Below are positions 39,492-49,688 of a DNA stretch of 64,000 nt, piece by piece. The DNA is from Mycetocola miduiensis (lineage in GTDB: Bacteria > Actinomycetota > Actinomycetes > Actinomycetales > Microbacteriaceae): positions 46,485 to 110,484 of the forward strand of contig NZ_FOVM01000010.1 in assembly GCF_900115155.1 (NCBI RefSeq), read 5' to 3'. The stretch's first letter is position 1. Each line of letters starts with the position of its first letter. Below the pieces are notes generated by a model. The model ran no database searches. It worked only from the letters and a program-made list of their open reading frames with translations, and was not told the DNA's origin. The translations under genes were made by a program, and so were the position numbers.

Positions 39492-40450
39492 TGAGTTGTA
39501 CCTTCCCCGGTGCCGCTCTCCACTTTGAGCTGGCGCACACCTTTGGTGATCACTTCACCGTACAACGGATCGGGGTCGAGTCGGCGCAGTTCCTCGGCGA
39601 GGCAATCACGGAGATTCCGTCTCGGCAGACTCAACTCGTGGGTCGGCTGATTCGGCTGGGTGAGCTTGGCGATGGTGTCGTGCGGGCGCTCGAGGACGAT
39701 GTCGCCGCTCGCACGGGTCAGGCGCACCCCGTGGATGCCGGTGTCGCCCGAACCACGCGGAGTCAGCTCCTGCACGACGGGGACCTGCAACTGCATCTGC
39801 AGCCAGGCGGCGAGCAAGACGGTGGAGGCGGAATCTGCGGCGCCGGCAACGGTCACACCGGTCACCGGCTCATACGGCGGCTGGTCGAGAACTGCGGCGA
39901 GCTGGGCACGCCAGAGCGTCAGCCTCGTCCAGGCGAAGTCGGTGTCTCCAGGGGCATACGATCGCGACAAATCGAGGAGCGCGGCATGCGGGTCCTCGTG
40001 TTCAGAGGCATCCGTGATCCGGCGCTGCGCGATGTGCCCGATCGCCGTGTTGACGACATCGGCGGGCGCTTCGATCGGCCACCAGGCGACGACGGGGGCG
40101 TCGGGCAGAAGGAGCCCGTTGACGAGGCTCTCCTCGTTACTCGCCGCGTCGCCGTAGGCGCGGAGGATGATGACCTCGCTGGCGCCTGCGTCCCCGCCGA
40201 CGCGGATCTGCGCGTCGATCCTCGCTGCCTCAGCAGAATCCGCGGGGATCTGCGACAGCACGAGAACACGCATCGGGTGCTCGCGTGACGCTTCGTTGGC
40301 AGCCTCGATGGCCTCCTCCTCCTCGCCATACTGCGAGACGATGACGAGGGTGAGCACACGGCCGAGCGCGACGGCTCCACCGTCCTCGCGAAGCGTGACG
40401 AGTTTCTTCGACAGCTTGCTGATGGTGGTGTCGGGCAGATCGACAATCAT
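39488..40450 (-). CDS. opcA: Glucose-6-phosphate dehydrogenase assembly/activator protein OpcA
   Basis: 320-aa actinobacterial and cyanobacterial protein needed for full G6PDH activity. Characteristic segments are MIVDLPDTTISKLSKKLVTL at the N-terminus and LLLPDAPVVAWWPIEAPADV near 140. It lies directly after zwf (4-bp overlap) and before pgl (4-bp overlap), which supports the call strongly. Confidence 0.93.
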   Translation of the reverse strand: MIVDLPDTTISKLSKKLVTLREDGGAVALGRVLTLVIVSQYGEEEEAIEAANEASREHPMRVLVLSQIPADSAEAARIDAQIRVGGDAGASEVIILRAYGDAASNEESLVNGLLLPDAPVVAWWPIEAPADVVNTAIGHIAQRRITDASEHEDPHAALLDLSRSYAPGDTDFAWTRLTLWRAQLAAVLDQPPYEPVTGVTVAGAADSASTVLLAAWLQMQLQVPVVQELTPRGSGDTGIHGVRLTRASGDIVLERPHDTIAKLTQPNQPTHELSLPRRNLRDCLAEELRRLDPDPLYGEVITKGVRQLKVESGTGEGTTQ

Positions 40451-41991
40451 GGTCGCCTCCAGGTGCGCCCGTCGCGCGCGAGGAGCGCGTCAGCGGAGGC
40501 CGGACCCCAAGAGCCCGGCCGGTACTGTTCAAGGGGTCCGCCCTGGGCAGCCCAGTATTCTTCGATCGGGTCGAGGATCTTCCACGACAGTTCGACTTCC
40601 TGATGGCGCGGGAACAGCGGCGGGTCGCCGAGAAGCACGTCGAGGATGAGTCGTTCGTACGCTTCAGGACTTGCCTCAGTGAACGCGTGGCCGTAGCCGA
40701 AGTCCATGGTGACGTCGCGCACCTGCGTGCCCGCACCAGGCACCTTCGAGCCGAAGCGGATGGTGACGCCCTCGTCGGGCTGGACCCGGATGACAAGCGC
40801 GTTCTGGCCGAGTTCAGAGGTCTGGCTCTCGGCGAAGAGGAACTGCGGGGCACGCTTGAACACGACGGCGATCTCCGTCACGCGGCGACCGAGACGCTTG
40901 CCCGCACGAAGGTAGAAGGGCACGCCGTCCCACCGCCGGGTCTTGATGTCGAGGCGCATGGCCGCGTACGTCTCCGTCGTCGACTCGGGAGACATCCCGT
41001 CTTCCTCGAGGAAGCCGCGAACCTGTTCGCCGCCCTGCCAGCCGCCCGCGTACTGTCCACGAGCGGTGGCGGTGCCGAGATCTTCAGGAAGGCTGACCGC
41101 GGCGAGTACCTTCTCCTTCTCGGCGCGGAGATCCTTCGCGTCGAACGAGAGAGGCTCCTCCATCGCCGTGAGGGCGAGGAGCTGCAGGATGTGGTTCTGG
41201 ATGACGTCGCGTGCCGCTCCGATGCCGTCGTAGTACCCGGCCCGCCCGCCGACACCGATGTCCTCGGCCATGCTGATCTGCACGTGGTCGACGAAGTGCG
41301 AGTTCCAGATCGGCTCGAACATCTGGTTGGCGAAGCGCAGCGCCAGAATGTTCTGCACCGTCTCCTTACCCAGGTAGTGGTCGATCCGGAAAACCGAGTC
41401 CGGTGGGAAGACCGACTCGACGACGGTGTTCAGTTCGCGCGCGGTCTTCAGGTCGGAGCCGAACGGCTTCTCGATGACAACACGGCGCCACGCGCCGTCG
41501 CGGGCCTCGGCAAGCCCAGAACGGCGCAACTGCTCCGTCACCTCCGGAAACGCCTTCGGCGGGATCGACAGGTAGAACGCGTGGTTGCCCATCGTGCCCC
41601 GCTCGGCGTCCAGCTTTTCGACGGTCTCCTTGAGGTGCTCGAACGCCTTGTCGTCGCCGAATTCACCGGAGACGAAGCGGATGCCCTGGGCGAGCTGGTT
41701 CCAGACCTCCTCGCGGTATTCGGTGCGCGCGTACGATTTGACGGCCTCGTGCACCACCTCCTCGAAGTCCTGGTCCTCCCAGTCCCGCCGGGCGAAACCG
41801 ACCAGCGAGAATCCGGGGGGAAGGAGCCCGCGGTTCGCCAGGTCGTAAACGGCGGGCATCAGCTTCTTGCGCGACAGGTCACCTGTCACGCCGAAGATGA
41901 TCAGGCCGCTCGGACCGGCGATGCGGTTCAGGCGACGATCGGAATCCACCCGCAGCGGGTTGAACTCCGGGGTGATATCCACGGGGGACAT
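40447..41991 (-). CDS. zwf: Glucose-6-phosphate 1-dehydrogenase
   Basis: 514-aa NADP-dependent entry enzyme of the pentose-phosphate pathway. The nucleotide fingerprint IFGVTGDLSRKKLMPAVYDL lies near residue 32 and the substrate-binding RIDHYLGKETVQNILALRF motif near 200. The ATG at 41991 has AGGAG 6 nt upstream. Overlaps opcA by 4 bp. Confidence 0.96.
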   Translation of the reverse strand: MSPVDITPEFNPLRVDSDRRLNRIAGPSGLIIFGVTGDLSRKKLMPAVYDLANRGLLPPGFSLVGFARRDWEDQDFEEVVHEAVKSYARTEYREEVWNQLAQGIRFVSGEFGDDKAFEHLKETVEKLDAERGTMGNHAFYLSIPPKAFPEVTEQLRRSGLAEARDGAWRRVVIEKPFGSDLKTARELNTVVESVFPPDSVFRIDHYLGKETVQNILALRFANQMFEPIWNSHFVDHVQISMAEDIGVGGRAGYYDGIGAARDVIQNHILQLLALTAMEEPLSFDAKDLRAEKEKVLAAVSLPEDLGTATARGQYAGGWQGGEQVRGFLEEDGMSPESTTETYAAMRLDIKTRRWDGVPFYLRAGKRLGRRVTEIAVVFKRAPQFLFAESQTSELGQNALVIRVQPDEGVTIRFGSKVPGAGTQVRDVTMDFGYGHAFTEASPEAYERLILDVLLGDPPLFPRHQEVELSWKILDPIEEYWAAQGGPLEQYRPGSWGPASADALLARDGRTWRRP

Positions 41992-42011
41992 ACAGCTCCT
42001 CGGTAACGGCG

Positions 42012-42037
42012 GATCAACCAGCCTCGGCTAGTTGATC
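42012..42037. promoter_or_regulatory. Hairpin in the pgi-zwf junction
   Basis: GATCAACCAGCC and GGCTAGTTGATC pair with one C-A mismatch over the end of pgi, 20 bp before the zwf start. There is no T-tract, so it may be an attenuator or mRNA-processing structure instead of a full terminator. Confidence 0.35.
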
Positions 42038-43638
42038 GCCTCAAACAGTGACACGATGTTGTTCTCAGGGTCAGTCAGGTGAAGCGTGAGAACCGGGCGA
42101 CCGGCATCAGCGAGCACGCTCGCGTCGCCCTGCGCCTGTGCCTGAATCAGCTGGCCGAATGTGAACGGACGCCCAGGAACCTCAAGGTCGATAGGGGAGT
42201 CCTGCGTGATCTGCAGGAAAACGCCTGACGCCGGGCCGCCCTTGTGGAACTGACCGGTGGAGTGCAGGAACCGGGGACCCCACCCGAAGGTGACCGGACG
42301 CCCGGCGACACCCGCGAGCATGCCTCGGACGCCTTCCAGCTGGGGGAGCGCAACCCGGTCGACGTAAGCCTGAACCGCGAGGTAACCGTTGTCGTCGAGC
42401 TGGGCGAGAAGAGCGTCGATTGCCTGCTTCACGGTCGTGGCCTGACCGAGGACCTTCGCGTCGCCGCGCACCTCGATGCCGTTTTCGGAGAACAGCGGCG
42501 CTGTCGGCTCCGGGCGTGCGTCGAGGAGGCCGCGGCTCGCGATCTTCGCGGATTCGACGTCTGGCTGGTCGAAGGGGTTGATCCCGAGGATGCGGCCGGC
42601 AACGACCGTCGCGTACTCCCAGACCAGGATCTGGGCGCCGAGCGTGCCCGAAACGAGGATTTCGCCCTCGTGGCGGTTGCGCGGGAACAGGTGGAGCTGC
42701 GACGCATCGTCAACCAGCCGAACCACCTGAACGTCGGGGTAGTCGCCGGACAGTTCAGGGGCCAGGGTGTCGACAACGACGGGAAGCAGCCCGGTGCCCT
42801 GCTTGCCGGTGGACTCGGCCAGGAGCTGTTCAGCCCAGTCGGCGAATCCGATGATGTGGGTGCCGTCGGCGACGATGGCCAGCTTGTCGCGAAGCGGGCT
42901 TGTGCCGGCGATTGCCGCACCCAGGATCAAGCCAGGGTTGTGCTTGTCATCGATCGACAGTTCGACAGCGACGGAGTCCGCTTCGTCGAGGAGGGCACCC
43001 ACGTCGACGCCGGCCAGTCCTGACGGGACAAGTCCGAAGGCGGTGAGCGCCGAGTACCGGCCTCCGACATTCGGGTCAGCGTTGAAGACCCGGTAGCCGG
43101 CTTCACGCGCTGAGGCGTCGAGCGGTGAACCCGGGTCGGTGACGACGATAATGCGGCCGCGTGGGTCGATGCCGGCGTCGGTGAACGCCTTCTCGTACGC
43201 GCGACGCTGGCTGTCGGTCTCGACGGTCGAGCCGGACTTCGACGACACGACGAGGGCAGATGCCTCAAGTCGGTCGGCGAGTGCAGCGAGGACCTGCCCG
43301 GGGGCGGTCGAGTCGAGGACCGTGAGGTTTCCACCCAGCGTGCGGGTGATGACCTCGGGTGCCAGCGACGATCCGCCCATCCCGGCGAGGACGATGTGCT
43401 CGACGCCGGCTTCGTTCAGTTCAGCCCGGAGCGCTTCGATCTGGGCAACCAGCGGCCGGGAGACGGTGGTGGCCTCGGTCCAGCCGAGCCGCTTTGCCGA
43501 CTCTTCTTCGGCGTCGGGACCCCACAGGGCGGGGTCCTGGGCGGTGATTCCCGAAGCGACCATGTCGGTCACGAGCGTCGGCACGACCGCGTCTACGGCC
43601 GCCTTGGCCGCGCCGGAGACGTGGATCTTGAAGCTCAT
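42028..43638 (-). CDS. pgi: Glucose-6-phosphate isomerase
   Basis: 536-aa isomerase interconverting glucose-6-P and fructose-6-P. It has the sugar-isomerase domain elements [19 protein letters not shown] and [17 protein letters not shown], and a C-terminal part QAYVDRV...[20 protein letters not shown]. Its start overlaps the tal stop by 4 bp. Placing pgi inside this operon links glycolysis with pentose-phosphate flux. Confidence 0.93.
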   Translation of the reverse strand: MSFKIHVSGAAKAAVDAVVPTLVTDMVASGITAQDPALWGPDAEEESAKRLGWTEATTVSRPLVAQIEALRAELNEAGVEHIVLAGMGGSSLAPEVITRTLGGNLTVLDSTAPGQVLAALADRLEASALVVSSKSGSTVETDSQRRAYEKAFTDAGIDPRGRIIVVTDPGSPLDASAREAGYRVFNADPNVGGRYSALTAFGLVPSGLAGVDVGALLDEADSVAVELSIDDKHNPGLILGAAIAGTSPLRDKLAIVADGTHIIGFADWAEQLLAESTGKQGTGLLPVVVDTLAPELSGDYPDVQVVRLVDDASQLHLFPRNRHEGEILVSGTLGAQILVWEYATVVAGRILGINPFDQPDVESAKIASRGLLDARPEPTAPLFSENGIEVRGDAKVLGQATTVKQAIDALLAQLDDNGYLAVQAYVDRVALPQLEGVRGMLAGVAGRPVTFGWGPRFLHSTGQFHKGGPASGVFLQITQDSPIDLEVPGRPFTFGQLIQAQAQGDASVLADAGRPVLTLHLTDPENNIVSLFEAIN

Positions 43639-44747
43639 TTTGCTGCCGCCAGTGCCTCTGTGACAGTGTCGAGGAGTTCGTTCCAGGAGACGATGAACTT
43701 TTCAACGCCTTCCTTCTCGAGCAGCGCGGTGACCTCGTCGTAGGAGATGCCGAGACCGGCAATGGCGTCGAGGACCTTGTTGGCCTCGTCGTACGAGCCG
43801 GTGACGGTGTCGCCATCGATCTGGCCGTGGTCGAAGGTGGCCTCGAGGGTCTTCTCCGGCATGGTGTTGACGACGCCGTCGGCTACGAGCTGGGTCACGT
43901 ACAGGGTGTCGGGCAGGCTCGGGTCCTTGACACCGGTCGAAGCCCACAGCGGACGCTGCTTGTTGGCGCCGGCGGCGAGCAGGCCTGCTGCACGCTCGCT
44001 CGCGAACGTCTGCTCGAAGACCTCGTAGGCGAGCTGGGCGTTGGCGACGCCCGCCTTGCTCTTGAGCGCGAGTGCTTCATCGGTGCCGACGGCCACGAGG
44101 CGCTTGTCGATCTCGGTGTCGACACGCGACACGAAGAAGGAGGCGACGGAGTGGATGGTCGACAGGTCGATGCCGGCAGCCTTGGCCTGCTCGAGACCGG
44201 TGAGGTACGCGTTCATGACCTCGCGGTAGCGCTGCAGGCTGAAGATGAGCGTGACGTTGACGCTGATGCCTGCGCCGATCGCCGCGGTGATGGCTTCGAG
44301 GCCTTCGACCGTTGCTGGGATCTTGATCATCACGTTCGGCTTGTCGATCTTCGCCCAGAGTTCCTTCGCTTCGGCGATGGTCGCAGCGGCGTCGTGGGCG
44401 AGGCGAGGCTCGACCTCGATCGACACCCGGCCGTCGAAACCATTCGAGGCGTCGTAGATCGGGCGGAACACGTCTGCGGCGCGGGCGACGTCTGCTGTGG
44501 TGATCTCGAAGACCGCCTCAGTGACATCCTTGCCGGCTGCAGCGAGTTCGGAAACCTGCTCGGCGTAGCTTTCACCGTTGCTGAGGGCGCCAGCGAAGAT
44601 CGTCGGGTTGGTGGTCACGCCGACGACGTTGCGGGTGTCGATGAGTTCCTGCAGGCTGCCCGAGTCCATGCGGCCTCGGGACAGGTCGTCGAGCCAGATG
44701 CTGACGCCTGCGGCGGAAAGCTGGGCGGTGGGGGTGTTCTCAGTCAT
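43635..44747 (-). CDS. tal: Transaldolase
   Basis: 370-aa transaldolase of the long actinobacterial type. Schiff-base Lys lies in [12 protein letters not shown] (near residue 137). N-terminal [17 protein letters not shown] and [15 protein letters not shown] are typical, and [20 protein letters not shown] follows the Lys. 20 bp after tkt; TGAGAGG-like SD is weak but GGAGAAACA precedes the ATG. Confidence 0.95.
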   Translation of the reverse strand: MTENTPTAQLSAAGVSIWLDDLSRGRMDSGSLQELIDTRNVVGVTTNPTIFAGALSNGESYAEQVSELAAAGKDVTEAVFEITTADVARAADVFRPIYDASNGFDGRVSIEVEPRLAHDAAATIAEAKELWAKIDKPNVMIKIPATVEGLEAITAAIGAGISVNVTLIFSLQRYREVMNAYLTGLEQAKAAGIDLSTIHSVASFFVSRVDTEIDKRLVAVGTDEALALKSKAGVANAQLAYEVFEQTFASERAAGLLAAGANKQRPLWASTGVKDPSLPDTLYVTQLVADGVVNTMPEKTLEATFDHGQIDGDTVTGSYDEANKVLDAIAGLGISYDEVTALLEKEGVEKFIVSWNELLDTVTEALAAAK

Positions 44748-44767
44748 TGTTTCTCCTCTGCCCGGCG

Positions 44768-46858
44768 TTACTTGCCGAGCGTTTCTTTGGCGGCGGCGAC
44801 GACGGCTTCAGTGGTGATGCCGAATTCGCGGAACAGGGTCTTGTAGTCGGCGGATGCTCCGAAGTGCTCGATCGACACGGAACGACCGGCGTCGCCGACG
44901 ATGCCCCGCCAGCCCAGCGCAAGGCCGGCCTCGACAGAAACCCGGGCGGTGATCGCCTTCGGGAGAACTTTTTCCTGGTACGCGGCATCCTGCTCCTCGA
45001 ACCATTCGAGGCAGGGGACCGACACGACACGCGCGTTCACGCCGTCGGCCCTGAGCGCCTCACGCGCTTCGACGGCGAGGTGAACCTCGGAACCCGTCGC
45101 GATGAGGATGACGTCTGGGGTGCCGTTCGGCGCCTCGGCGAGGATGTACGCACCCTTTGACACGTTCGACGCCGCAGCGAAGGTCTCTCCCGAGGCGTCG
45201 CCGTCGCCGCGCTCGAACACCGGGATGTTCTGACGGGTCAGGGCGATACCGGCGGGGCCGCCGCGGCGGGTGAGGATCTCCTGCCAGGCGTAACCGACTT
45301 CATTCGCATCGCCCGGGCGGACGACGGCGAGGTTCGGGATGGCGCGGAGGGCCGCCAGCTGCTCGATCGGCTGGTGGGTCGGGCCGTCTTCACCGAGGGC
45401 GACGGAGTCGTGCGTCCAGACGAAGATCGACGGCACGTTCATCAGCGCGGCGAGCCGCACAGCGGGACGCATGTAGTCGCTGAAGATCAGGAAGGTTCCG
45501 CCGTACGCGCGGGTCGGCCCGTGCAGGACGATGCCGTTGAGGATCGCGCCCATGGCGTGCTCGCGGATACCGAAGTGCAGCACGCGGCCGTACTCGTTGC
45601 CGGTCCACTCGTGGGTCGAGTGCTCGCTCGGGACGAACGACGCCGCGCCTTCGATGGTCGTGTTGTTCGACTCGGCGAGGTCGGCCGATCCACCCCACAG
45701 TTCGGGGATGATCGGGCCGAGCGCGTTGAGCACCTTGCCGGATGCGGCGCGCGTCGAGACGTCCTTGCCCGCTTCGAAGACCGGAAGGGCGTCTTCGACA
45801 CCGTCGGGCAGTTCGCCCGAGAGCAGGCGGTCGAGGAGGGCGGACTTCTCGGGGTTCGCGGCCTTCCAGGCGTCGAAACCCTTCTGCCACTCGGCACGCT
45901 CCGCGGCACCGCGCTCCACAGCCTTGCGGGTGTGCGCGAGGACCTCGTCGGCGACGACGAAGCTCTCAGCCGGGTCGAAGCCGAGGACTTCCTTCACCGC
46001 TGCCAGTTCGTCAGCACCGAGCGCTGAACCGTGGATTTTTCCGGTGTTCTGCTTCTTCGGGCTGGGCCATCCGATGATCGTCTTGAGGATGATGAGCGAC
46101 GGGCGGTCGGTCTCTGCCTTGGCGGCTTCGATGGCGTCGTTGAGGGCCTGCAGGTCCTCGACGTACTCGCCAGTCTTCTTCCAGTCGACGGTCTGCACGT
46201 GCCAGTGGTAGGCCTCGTAGCGCTTGGCGACGTCCTCGGTGAAGGCGATGTTGGTGTCGTCTTCGATCGAGATCTGGTTGCTGTCGTAGATCGCGATGAG
46301 GTTGCCGAGCTGCTGGTGGCCGGCCAGCGAGGATGCCTCGCTGGTGATGCCTTCCTGCAGGTCGCCGTCACCGGCGATGACGTACACGAAGTGGTCGAAC
46401 GGGCTCTTGCCCGCTGCGGTGCCCGGGTCGAGCAGGCCGCGCTCGAAGCGGGCGGCGTAGGCGAAGCCGACGGCGGAGGCGAGCCCCTGGCCGAGGGGGC
46501 CGGTGGTGATCTCGACACCGTCGGTGTGGCCGTACTCCGGGTGGCCTGGCGTGAGTGAGCCCCAGGTGCGCAGAGCCTTGAGGTCTTCGAGCTCGAGGCC
46601 GTATCCGCCCAGGTACAACTGGACGTACTGCGTCAGCGAGCTGTGGCCGACGGAGAGCACGAAGCGATCCCGCCCGAGCCAGTGCTGATCGCTCGGATCG
46701 CGCCTCATGACCTTCTGGAAGAGCAGGTAAGCGGCGGGAGCGAGGCTCATTGCCGTACCTGGGTGGCCGTTCCCGACCTTCTCGACCGCATCCGCTGCGA
46801 GGAGGCGGGCGGTGTCAACCGCCGTGTTGTCAATGGAATCCCATTGCAAAGCTGCCAC
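44768..46858 (-). CDS. tkt: Transketolase
   Basis: 696-aa thiamine-diphosphate enzyme of the non-oxidative pentose-phosphate pathway. Motifs are [20 protein letters not shown] near residue 28, the TPP-binding [19 protein letters not shown] near 155 and [20 protein letters not shown] in the middle. The GTG at 46858 follows AGAAGGG by ~8-10 nt. The frame remains open upstream to 47038 but that part has no family similarity. First gene of the minus-strand operon. Confidence 0.95.
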   Translation of the reverse strand: MAALQWDSIDNTAVDTARLLAADAVEKVGNGHPGTAMSLAPAAYLLFQKVMRRDPSDQHWLGRDRFVLSVGHSSLTQYVQLYLGGYGLELEDLKALRTWGSLTPGHPEYGHTDGVEITTGPLGQGLASAVGFAYAARFERGLLDPGTAAGKSPFDHFVYVIAGDGDLQEGITSEASSLAGHQQLGNLIAIYDSNQISIEDDTNIAFTEDVAKRYEAYHWHVQTVDWKKTGEYVEDLQALNDAIEAAKAETDRPSLIILKTIIGWPSPKKQNTGKIHGSALGADELAAVKEVLGFDPAESFVVADEVLAHTRKAVERGAAERAEWQKGFDAWKAANPEKSALLDRLLSGELPDGVEDALPVFEAGKDVSTRAASGKVLNALGPIIPELWGGSADLAESNNTTIEGAASFVPSEHSTHEWTGNEYGRVLHFGIREHAMGAILNGIVLHGPTRAYGGTFLIFSDYMRPAVRLAALMNVPSIFVWTHDSVALGEDGPTHQPIEQLAALRAIPNLAVVRPGDANEVGYAWQEILTRRGGPAGIALTRQNIPVFERGDGDASGETFAAASNVSKGAYILAEAPNGTPDVILIATGSEVHLAVEAREALRADGVNARVVSVPCLEWFEEQDAAYQEKVLPKAITARVSVEAGLALGWRGIVGDAGRSVSIEHFGASADYKTLFREFGITTEAVVAAAKETLGK

Positions 46859-47015
46859 TTTTGTGACCCTTCTGATCGAAATCGTCGGGCCATCTCTGAC
46901 CCGCCGATGAGGCGCGATATCACGCACATTGGCTTCATTGGCTCCGCCGGACGCGACCCGTCCCGCAGAAGAGCAGGAAGAACATAGCGCCGCGGACGGT
47001 AAGGCGAGCGTCTCC

Positions 47016-47045
47016 AGTATAGGGAACCTCGCATCCATGTGTCCG
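47016..47045 (-). promoter_or_regulatory. tkt operon promoter candidate
   Basis: On the minus strand CGGACA (47045-47040), an 18-nt spacer and TATACT (47021-47016). It predicts a ~150-nt leader before tkt. Confidence 0.35.
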
Positions 47046-47080
47046 GATGGTTACGGCGGATGGCGGGCCCGCCCGCGGCC

Positions 47081-47108
47081 ATGCCCTCGCGGAGTTCTCG
47101 CCTAGAAT
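47081..47108 (+). promoter_or_regulatory. ctaB promoter candidate
   Basis: TAGAAT (47103-47108) with a poor -35 (ATGCCC, 47081-47086, 16-nt spacer). The predicted leader is ~20 nt with a GAGGAG ribosome site before ctaB. Confidence 0.35.
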
Positions 47109-47134
47109 GGGGAACGCAAACGGTTAGAGGAGCG

Positions 47135-48055
47135 ATGAACATTGCTGTAGAAGACCGCGTCACGCCGCAGCGCGTGAACGCCGTCGACAAGGTCAAGGGA
47201 TACATCTCCCTTACTAAACCCCGCGTGATGGAACTTCTCCTGGTGACAACCATCCCCGTGATGATCCTCGCTCAGGGGGGCATCCCGGACCTCTGGCTCG
47301 TTTTGGCGACCGTGATCGGTGGATCGCTCAGCGCCGGTTCGGCCGGCGCGTTCAACTGCTACATCGACCGCGACATCGACAAGGTGATGAAGCGCACAAG
47401 CAACCGGCCGCTGGTTACCGGTGTGCTGACCCCGCGGGAGGCCCTGGTCTTCTCCTGGGTACTCGCCATCACATCCACCGTCTGGCTGTACCTGACCACG
47501 AACCCGCTCACCGCAGCGCTGTCGGTCGGCGCCATCTTCTTCTACGTCGTCATCTACACCCTCTGGCTCAAGCGCTGGACATCGCAGAACATCATCTGGG
47601 GCGGGATCGCCGGGTGCTTCCCGGTGCTGATCGGCTGGGCCGCTGTCGCGAACTCGCTCAGCTGGGCGCCGTTCATCCTCTTCGCCGTCGTGTTCCTGTG
47701 GACACCTCCGCACTACTGGCCGCTGTCGATGAAGTACCGCGACGATTACAAGTCGGCCGGCGTTCCGATGCTCTCCGTGATCCGTGGCCGCGCCCAGGTC
47801 GGCCTGCAGGTCATCCTGTACGCCTGGGCGACGGTGGCGTGCTCTCTGCTGCTCATCCCCGTGGCCGCGATGGGACTCGTCTACACGGTTGTCGCAGTGG
47901 CATCCGGTGGATGGTTCATCTACGAGACGCACCGCCTGTACAACCTGGCGATCCGCCACGAGAAGGTGTCGCCGATGCGGGTCTTCCACGGGTCGATCAG
48001 CTACCTCACGCTGCTGTTCCTGGCCGTGGGAATCGACCCGTTGCTTCCGTTCTGA
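47135..48055 (+). CDS. ctaB: Protoheme IX farnesyltransferase (heme O synthase)
   Basis: 306-aa integral membrane prenyltransferase that converts heme b to heme o. Nine hydrophobic helices are expected and visible in outline. The prenyl-binding motif is [20 protein letters not shown] (N-x3-D-x3-D type). The C-terminal signature [13 protein letters not shown] is present. GAGGAG before the ATG at 47135. ctaA, the next enzyme in the pathway, lies convergently 400 bp away. Confidence 0.95.
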   Translation: MNIAVEDRVTPQRVNAVDKVKGYISLTKPRVMELLLVTTIPVMILAQGGIPDLWLVLATVIGGSLSAGSAGAFNCYIDRDIDKVMKRTSNRPLVTGVLTPREALVFSWVLAITSTVWLYLTTNPLTAALSVGAIFFYVVIYTLWLKRWTSQNIIWGGIAGCFPVLIGWAAVANSLSWAPFILFAVVFLWTPPHYWPLSMKYRDDYKSAGVPMLSVIRGRAQVGLQVILYAWATVACSLLLIPVAAMGLVYTVVAVASGGWFIYETHRLYNLAIRHEKVSPMRVFHGSISYLTLLFLAVGIDPLLPF

Positions 48056-48455
48056 TCCGTCGTCGCTCACTCCAGGGGGATCCCTCACCACTCACACTGG
48101 GGGAGTAGTCCGGGCCACCCGCATGGGTCGCCGCGAATTGCTGTTCGGCGGCATCCTGAGCGACCGGTTGCGGGTCAGGCCCGTCGATCGGCCCCGAAGT
48201 GCTGTTCCCGTGCTCGCGAGCGACCCTTAGGGACCGATCGAATGCATGAACATCGCTTTGGGACCAATCGAATGCATGAACATCCCTTTGGGACCGATCG
48301 ATTCCGCAACCCAGCGAATGCAGCTGATCGTACGAGGCTGAGTGGCCCTCCATGCGGCTCGAGGAACTCGCGAACGACCAATCCGGCCCCTCGACGCCGC
48401 TCGACGAGCTGGCGAGCGACCATTTGGCCCCTCAAGCTATGACGAGGGGGAGTGC
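48056..48455. repeat. Repeat-rich intergenic region between ctaB and ctaA
   Basis: A 400-bp spacer with no convincing gene. It contains tandem 30-bp units at 48231-48260 and 48261-48290 (28 of 30 identical) and a partial third copy from 48291. A second, diverged ~37-bp pair starts at 48358 and 48400. A third loose pair starts near 48135 (GAATTGCTGTTC) and 48196 (GAAGTGCTGTTC). Several units share a GCGA[AG]CGACC core. The frames through it (both strands) lack an SD and family features. It separates two convergent genes, so it is probably a 3' spacer. Confidence 0.75.
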
Positions 48456-49415
48456 CTACGCCGCCTTGAGCGCCTCGACGGGTTCGACCCCGACCGGAAC
48501 GGATGCCGGCGTCTTCAGGTTGAGGACCGTCGCCGTCATCGCCGCCGCGAGAACGCAGGCGAGCACCATGTGAAGGCCGACGAGGATCTCTGGGAGTCCC
48601 ATCCGTGCCTGGGCGACACCGACGACAATCTGAACACCCTCAACGGCGAGCAGAAGCGCCGAGGGGAAGCGAAGGCTCGGCACGGGGAGCAGCCACGCCG
48701 CCGCGACGATGACGACGGTCAGGCCGAGGGTGATGTAGGCCGGCCAGGAGTGCACGTGCTGCAGCAGTTCAGGGTCAAGGCCGTTGCGGGCGGCACCCTT
48801 GTCTCCTGCGTGCGGTCCAGACCCGGTGGTGAGGATGCCGACGATGATCGTCACCGCGACGAAGAACGACGCAGCGTGGGTGACCGCAGCCAGCCAGGTC
48901 GGAACCGCGAGCACCCGTTCGGCGTTGCCGTTGTAGACCCGGAAAACCAGCACAGCGGCGAGAACGACAAGGGTGATGCTGAGCACGAAGTGCAGCCCGA
49001 CAACGTACGGGTTGAGGCCGCTGAGCACGGTGATACCTCCGACAACCGCCTGGAACAACACGCTGCACGCGGGGATCAAGGTGAGGATGAAGAGGTCCCT
49101 GCGCTGCTTGCGGTACTTCAGGACGAAGAGCAGCGCGAAGATGGCGATGATCTGGAGAACGAAGAACAGGGTCCGGTTGCCAAACTCGATCACGCCGTGG
49201 ATGCCCATTTCCGGCGTCGACACGAAGGATTCAGCGGTGCACCTGGGCCACGTCGGGCAGCCGAGCCCCGACCCGGTGAGGCGAACGGCGCCTCCCGTGC
49301 CGACAAGCGCGGTCTGGGCCACAAGGTTGAGCCACGCCACCACCCGCACCCGTCGGTCGACATCCGTCGGGAGCCAGTTCCAGAAACGTCTGGCGGCTTG
49401 GGCGATGGTATTCAC
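48456..49415 (-). CDS. ctaA: Heme A synthase (COX15/CtaA family)
   Basis: 319-aa membrane monooxygenase that turns heme o into heme a. Eight hydrophobic segments are visible. The conserved Cys pair lies in SGLGCPTWPRC (near residue 50), and heme-ligand His candidates are in MGIHGVIEFGNR, VVGLHFVLS, LQHVHSWPAY and VGLHMVLA. GTG start with AGAGGAAC upstream. Divergent from the suf operon. Confidence 0.94.
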   Translation of the reverse strand: MNTIAQAARRFWNWLPTDVDRRVRVVAWLNLVAQTALVGTGGAVRLTGSGLGCPTWPRCTAESFVSTPEMGIHGVIEFGNRTLFFVLQIIAIFALLFVLKYRKQRRDLFILTLIPACSVLFQAVVGGITVLSGLNPYVVGLHFVLSITLVVLAAVLVFRVYNGNAERVLAVPTWLAAVTHAASFFVAVTIIVGILTTGSGPHAGDKGAARNGLDPELLQHVHSWPAYITLGLTVVIVAAAWLLPVPSLRFPSALLLAVEGVQIVVGVAQARMGLPEILVGLHMVLACVLAAAMTATVLNLKTPASVPVGVEPVEALKAA

Positions 49416-49487
49416 TTTGAGTGTTCCTCTACTTGTGTTGTTACTGTGACTGGTTGGCGGCCTGCTGCTATTTGCCCGCGCAACCTG

Positions 49488-49493
49488 TAGAAT
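49488..49493 (+). promoter_or_regulatory. Candidate -10 element of the suf operon
   Basis: TAGAAT in the 273-bp gap between ctaA and sufB. It would give a leader of ~190 nt. No sufR-type regulator gene lies upstream, and I see no clear operator palindrome. Confidence 0.3.
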
Positions 49494-49688
49494 CTATGGG
49501 GTTCAAGCATTTAAGTCTGGCACTCGCCAGCGAACGGCGCGGGAGCAGCGCGGCCCCCGTCCTTGAACAATTGTAGATACGCACATCAGCCGCCCGCACA
49601 TTCCTGAGGAACACCTGTTGCTCTGGCGTGCGCGGGAATGCGACGCGCAGAAATCCTGTTACGCAGCTGAGAAGGAAAGAGGTTGAAC

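Noticed and set aside
48231..48300. CRISPR array
   Set aside because: Units are directly adjacent with no spacers, and only two and a half copies exist; no cas genes.
48175..48435. Minus-strand 86-codon ORF in the ctaB-ctaA gap
   Set aside because: Its sequence is generated by the tandem repeats and it lacks an SD and family features.
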